Source of the DNA: an uncultured Oscillospiraceae bacterium
GTDB lineage: Bacteria > Bacillota > Clostridia > Oscillospirales > Oscillospiraceae
Assembly (NCBI GenBank): GCA_947627715.1
Contig: CANQXK010000018.1
Span: 1-46,236 of the forward strand
Length of the DNA stretch: 46,236 nt
Direction of reading: 5' to 3'
Part shown: positions 43,153 through 46,236 of the stretch, one piece after another
How positions within the stretch are numbered: position 1 is the first letter of the stretch
How the letters are laid out: each line of letters starts with the position of its first letter
Notes under the pieces: model-generated
Told to the model about the DNA's origin: nothing
Databases searched by the model: none
Seen by the model: only the letters and a program-made list of their open reading frames with translations
Translations under genes and position numbers: made by a program

Positions 43153-44432
43153 GCCTCCTCCATCATAAGCCGCAAGATCTCGTTGTCCGTCTCCCGCATC
43201 CCCTCCCGCGCCAGGCGCGAGACGGCGTCGATGGTGTTCTCCACGCCCTTGATGACGATGCCGTCGCCGCCCACGAACTCACTGCCGCCCACGTTCATCT
43301 GCCAGCCCAGAAGCCCCGCCTCCACCGCGGAGGCGATCTTGGCCGCGCAGCTGGCCTTGGCCCCGTCGCAGATCATGCCGGAGTTGATGGCCAGGGCGTT
43401 GACCACGGTGTGGGCGATCTCGCGGCAGCCGCCTCCGTAGAGGAAGCAGATGCCCGCCCCCGCGCCCGCCCCGGCGCTGGTGGCCCCGCAGTAGGCCGAG
43501 AGGGCGCCGATGCCGTCCTTCAGGCGGACGGTGATGAGATTGGAGACCAGAAGCGCCCGCAAAAGCCCGTCCTCGCCGATCCCCAGGTGCCGGGCGTAGA
43601 CCACCACCGGGACGCTGGCGGTGATGCCCTGGTTGCCGGAGCCGGAGTTGATGATGACGGGCATCTCGCACCCGTTCATGCGGGCGTCCGACCCCGCCGC
43701 CGCCTGGGCCTTGGCCCGGTTCCAGACCGTGCCGCCGTACGCCTGGAGCAGGATCCGCCCGATCTGCGCGCCCCAGCCGCCGGAAAGGCCCTCCCGGGAG
43801 ATGGCCATGTTGTACTCGATTTGCCGCTCCAGCGTCTCCCGCACCTCGTCAAGATCGACGTTCTGGGCGTACTCCACGATGTCCCGGACGGTCAGGAGCT
43901 TCTTCGCCTCGGAGGGCTGTACCGGCTCATCGGCAAAGGGCCTGTCCACGGAGGCCGCGCCGTTTTTCTCCAGGCGCACCACGTTGGTGTGGTGGCCCAG
44001 GATGCGCACGAAGGACTCGTCCTCCCCGGCGCGCAGGCGAAGCTGGATGTCGAAGGGGCATTCGGCCTGGGAGCGCGTGACGCGGATGTCCGCCGTCTTT
44101 AAATAGCCGTCCAGGGCGGCAAGCTCCCCCTCCGTCACGCGGGAGAGGACCTCCAGCCCCGCGTCCGCGTCGCCGCAGACGATCCCGGCGGCAACGGCTG
44201 CCGGCAGGCCGCGGCGGCCCCCGGTGTGGGGAACGATAACGCTCTTGACATTTTTTATGATGTTCCCGGAGACCGCAAGCTCCGCCCGCTCAGGAAGCTT
44301 CCCAAGCTCGCGCCTTGCCAACGCGCCGGCGTAGGCCACGGCGATGGGTTCCGTACACCCCATGGCGGGCACCAGCTCGCTGCGCAAAATCTGTGTGTAG
44401 ATCTCCCAAAGCTCCGTCTTTTCCACCGTCAC
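43149..44432 (-). CDS. L-cysteine desulfidase/UPF0597 (CyuA/YhaM) family protein
   Basis: A 427-residue iron-sulfur enzyme of the serine-dehydratase-like family that includes archaeal L-cysteine desulfidase and E. coli CyuA. The family cysteines are in VPAMGCTEPIAVAYAG, GAGICFLYGGGCREIAHTV and SGMICDGAKASCAAKIASA; GNIIKNVKSVIVPHTGG and NSGSGNQGITASVPVV are also typical. Expected reaction: cysteine to pyruvate, sulfide and ammonia, but relatives may use other amino acids. The frame extends to 44501, yet GTG 44432 (or 44426) gives the normal N-terminus; neither has a strong ribosome-binding site. It lies between GH27 and the permease in one strand run. Confidence 0.88.
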   Translation of the reverse strand: MTVEKTELWEIYTQILRSELVPAMGCTEPIAVAYAGALARRELGKLPERAELAVSGNIIKNVKSVIVPHTGGRRGLPAAVAAGIVCGDADAGLEVLSRVTEGELAALDGYLKTADIRVTRSQAECPFDIQLRLRAGEDESFVRILGHHTNVVRLEKNGAASVDRPFADEPVQPSEAKKLLTVRDIVEYAQNVDLDEVRETLERQIEYNMAISREGLSGGWGAQIGRILLQAYGGTVWNRAKAQAAAGSDARMNGCEMPVIINSGSGNQGITASVPVVVYARHLGIGEDGLLRALLVSNLITVRLKDGIGALSAYCGATSAGAGAGAGICFLYGGGCREIAHTVVNALAINSGMICDGAKASCAAKIASAVEAGLLGWQMNVGGSEFVGGDGIVIKGVENTIDAVSRLAREGMRETDNEILRLMMEEA

Positions 44433-44476
44433 ACCCCGTTTTCTCGTTTTTTCTCTCAGGAAAGGGCCGTCCGCGC

Positions 44477-45733
44477 TTACAGCGCCCTCAAAAGCGCGCA
44501 CCCGTGGGGCGGCAGGACGCCGGGAGGCTCCCGCCCCGTCCAGACGTTCACCGCCGGGGAGGGGACGCCGGTGGGGCGCTCCTCCTCCGTCAGGTTGAAC
44601 ACGGCCAGATACCGCCCTCCGGCGGGCGTTGTAAGCTCCCAGACCACGCGCTCCGCGCCGCCCTCAAGCTCGCGGCGGGTATGCGCGGGGTCCAAAAGGG
44701 AGAGGACCTCCCGGTTCGTCAGGAGCGCCAGCGTTGGCCCGTCCAGCCTGGTTAGCTCCGCCCCCAGCATCAGGGGCGAGCCGAACACGCACCACAGCGT
44801 CATCACCGTGCGCTGTTCCTCCGCCGTAAGGCGGCTCCTGCGCTCGTCGTTGAAGCCCTTCCCGATGACCCCCAGGGGCAGCATATCGCAGTCCGGGTAA
44901 GCCCCCGGCCTCATGCTCCCCTGCCACTGGCGGCAGCGGTCAAACATATTCCTCACGTGGTCCCAGCGGTCCCACATATCGTCGGTGATGCGCCACATAT
45001 TGGCGTTGGCGGCGTACTCCCCCGCCAGGTCCAAAAGCGCGGGGCCCGGGGAGAGGGAGAGGACCATGGGCCGCCCGCACTTTTCAAGGGCGCGGCGGAG
45101 CATCCGAAGCTCAGGAAGTCCCGCCCGCGCCCGCGGGGACCCCGGCTCCCGGTTGTCCGTGTTGCAGATGTCGTCGCACTTGATGAAGTCCACGCCCCAG
45201 GAGGCGTAGAGGGCGGCGAGGCTGTCGTAGTACGCCTGTCCCGCCGCCGTATCCCGGACGCCGTACATATCCGGGTTCCAAAGGCACACGCCGGCGGGGT
45301 CCGCGATCTCATCGGCGGTCTCGTCCGTGCCCAGGACGGGGCAGTGTCCGTGGGCGGCGATGCGCGGGACGCCGCGCATGATGTGGATGCCGAACCGAAG
45401 GCCAAGCCCGTGGACATAGGCCGCCAGAGGGCCGAAGCCTGCGCCGTTTGCCGACGAGGGGAAACGCTCCTCGTCGGGGAGCAGGCGGGAGAAGCCGTCC
45501 ATGTTCAGCGCGCCGAAGGGGATGTACTGGTATTTGTCCCGCTTCGCCCCAGGCCGCCGGGCGTACCACTGGATGTCCACAACGACGTACTCCCAGCCGT
45601 AGTCCCTGAGATTTTCCGCCATAAACCGGGCGTTCTTCCGCACGTCCTCCTCGGTGACCCCGGTGTCGTAGTAGTCGTAGCTGTTCCAGCCCATGGGCGG
45701 GCGGGGGGCAATTTTGAGAGGGTCCACTTCCAT
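44477..45733 (-). CDS. alpha-galactosidase, glycoside hydrolase family 27
   Basis: A 418-residue intracellular (no signal peptide) retaining glycosidase. PRPPMGWNSYDYYDTGVTEE is the GH27 start; YGWEYVVVDIQWY and the nucleophile motif DFIKCDDICN with the catalytic Asp follow, then WRITDDMWDRWD with the acid/base Asp, and the C-terminal beta-domain (VVWELTTPAGGRYLAVFNLT). It would release alpha-galactose, and related members also act on other alpha-linked sugars. AAAGGA precedes ATG 45733, and a promoter is at 45761-45789. It is divergent from msmX, a sugar-import ATPase, which fits carbohydrate use. Downstream genes are metabolically unrelated by homology. Confidence 0.92.
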   Translation of the reverse strand: MEVDPLKIAPRPPMGWNSYDYYDTGVTEEDVRKNARFMAENLRDYGWEYVVVDIQWYARRPGAKRDKYQYIPFGALNMDGFSRLLPDEERFPSSANGAGFGPLAAYVHGLGLRFGIHIMRGVPRIAAHGHCPVLGTDETADEIADPAGVCLWNPDMYGVRDTAAGQAYYDSLAALYASWGVDFIKCDDICNTDNREPGSPRARAGLPELRMLRRALEKCGRPMVLSLSPGPALLDLAGEYAANANMWRITDDMWDRWDHVRNMFDRCRQWQGSMRPGAYPDCDMLPLGVIGKGFNDERRSRLTAEEQRTVMTLWCVFGSPLMLGAELTRLDGPTLALLTNREVLSLLDPAHTRRELEGGAERVVWELTTPAGGRYLAVFNLTEEERPTGVPSPAVNVWTGREPPGVLPPHGCALLRAL

Positions 45734-45760
45734 AGTTCCTTTCCGTTTGTCCTTATCCGC

Positions 45761-45789
45761 AGTATACCAAAACGCCGCCGCAATTACAA
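45761..45789 (-). promoter_or_regulatory. promoter of the GH27 operon
   Basis: On the minus strand TTGTAA (45784-45789), 17-base spacer, TATACT (45761-45766). It faces away from the msmX promoter at 45856. Confidence 0.7.
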
Positions 45790-45855
45790 GAGCGGACGGG
45801 GCGGGAAGCGGAGGAAAAAAATTTCTTTTTTTGTGGCTTTTTCACAAAAATTTTC

Positions 45856-45884
45856 TTGACAATCCATGGCGGGGCAGTTAAAAT
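45856..45884 (+). promoter_or_regulatory. promoter of the msmX-like gene
   Basis: TTGACA (45856-45861), 17-base spacer, TAAAAT (45879-45884). The expected start site, about 45891, coincides with the first base of a hairpin TGAGGC AGA GCCTCA, which would cap the RNA 5' end. Confidence 0.8.
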
Positions 45885-45890
45885 GGTAGC

Positions 45891-46086
45891 TGAGGCAGAG
45901 CCTCAAACTTTAATTAAGGCAGGCGGCGCTACTCCACAATATAGCGTCGTTTAGCCCGAAAAAAGGAGGAAAAAACCGTCAGCTCACGGTGCGGCAGTGT
46001 GGAGACCTGTCGTATATACGGACTGTATTTTGCTACAGCCGTGAGGCACAGGCAAGCGGAGGCTCCTGTGTCAGAGCAAGAAAACT
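45891..46086 (+). ncRNA. candidate structured leader RNA upstream of msmX
   Basis: The 196-nt leader contains a 5' hairpin (45891-45896/45900-45905), GGCGCTA/TAGCGTC (45925-45931/45942-45948), an AAAGGAGG site at 45962-45969 with no start codon after it, then a compact three-way junction: stem P1 45983-45989/46039-46045, P2 45990-45997/46007-46014 and P3 46023-46027/46034-46038, followed by P4 CACAGG/CCTGTG (46047-46052/46065-46070). The region just before ATG 46087 has no clear ribosome-binding site. It does not match a riboswitch class I know. It may be a new cis-regulatory RNA or a small insertion between ribosome-binding site and start. Confidence 0.55.
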
Positions 46087-46236
46087 ATGGCAAGCCTTAC
46101 CCTGAAAGACATCAAGAAGGTCTACCCCAACAGCGAAGAGAAGAAGTCGAAGAAAAAGAAGAAGAGCGACGAGCCTGAGAAGCAGAAGGCGAACCTGCAG
46201 ATCACGGACGAGGGCGTTGTGGCGGTCCAGCAGTTC
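46087..46236 (+). CDS. msmX: MsmX/UgpC-type sugar ABC transporter ATPase, N-terminal part
   Basis: The first 50 residues of a multi-sugar ABC importer ATPase; the gene continues past the right edge. MASLTLKDIKKVYPN matches the family start, and EGVVAVQQF is the segment before the (unseen) FNLDI and Walker A region. Between them lies a lysine-rich insert (SEEKKSKKKKKSDEPEKQKA) that usual MsmX proteins lack. MsmX energises several carbohydrate importers, which suits the GH27 and GH5 genes nearby. No ribosome-binding site is obvious directly upstream; an orphan AAAGGAGG lies 118 bases earlier. Assignment is by N-terminal similarity only. Confidence 0.8.
   Translation, partial: MASLTLKDIKKVYPNSEEKKSKKKKKSDEPEKQKANLQITDEGVVAVQQF

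Noticed and set aside
45983-46070. c-di-GMP, ZTP or THF riboswitch for the msmX leader
   Set aside because: A three-way junction is present but the conserved ligand-binding sequences of these classes are missing.

Overview
The window looks like a chromosomal segment of a GC-rich gut Firmicute of the Oscillospiraceae type (Clostridium cluster IV; Flavonifractor, Oscillibacter or Lawsonibacter-like). This is inferred from the large clostridial SRP RNA next to dnaX, the Firmicute atp operon with atpI and an AtpZ-like gene, an MsmX-type ATPase with a lysine-rich N-terminal insert, two U32 proteins, SLH surface proteins, consensus sigma-A promoters with AAGGAGG ribosome-binding sites, and many GC-rich palindromic intergenic repeats. 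No rRNA, tRNA or CRISPR array was seen.

Layout. 1-1.4 kb is an AT-rich foreign-looking patch: a partial hypothetical gene, an unknown membrane-anchored protein and a TnpV transposon protein. 1.4-4.6 kb is a lipoprotein/GH5 glycosidase locus bracketed by matching repeats and long perfect palindromes; its reading frame is broken by one in-frame UGA. 4.6-7.6 kb (minus) carries prfB, a 29-codon small ORF, a metallophosphoesterase and a NYN/OST-HTH putative nuclease. 7.7-9.7 kb (plus) is a TetR-MATE efflux operon with a visible operator. 9.7-11.9 kb is an Lsa-like ABC-F gene behind a six-codon leader peptide and an attenuator, with a 176-bp direct repeat on each side. 12-14.8 kb (minus) holds two overlapping flavoproteins. 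14.9-17.4 kb (plus) is trmO, prs and pth. 17.7-20.3 kb (minus) is ybaB, dnaX and SRP RNA. 20.3-20.8 kb is a repeat cluster. 20.9-28.4 kb (minus) is a complete ten-gene F1Fo ATP synthase operon whose c subunit has two carboxylates, suggesting sodium coupling. 28.5-31.7 kb holds two U32 genes, 32-33.5 kb a HIT protein, a zinc-ribbon membrane protein and a GNAT enzyme. 33.6-35.9 kb is a large surface protein with about 16 CxxC repeats plus SLH domains. 36.3-41.7 kb is HtrA, UvrA and a small lipoprotein. 42-45.7 kb (minus) is a GH27 alpha-galactosidase, a cysteine desulfidase-family protein and an SLC13/ArsB-type permease. The window ends inside an msmX-like gene with a highly structured leader.

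How the parts fit. Most of the window is housekeeping (translation termination and rescue, PRPP synthesis, DNA polymerase clamp loading, protein targeting, ATP synthesis, DNA repair). The accessory content is antibiotic/drug defence (MATE, ABC-F), plant-polysaccharide use (GH5, GH27, MsmX) and cell-surface proteins. The best leads are the three-way-junction RNA upstream of msmX, the ABC-F attenuator with its flanking direct repeats, the UGA-split lipoprotein-GH5 gene, the two-carboxylate rotor ring with an enlarged subunit a, and the mosaic palindromic repeat families.
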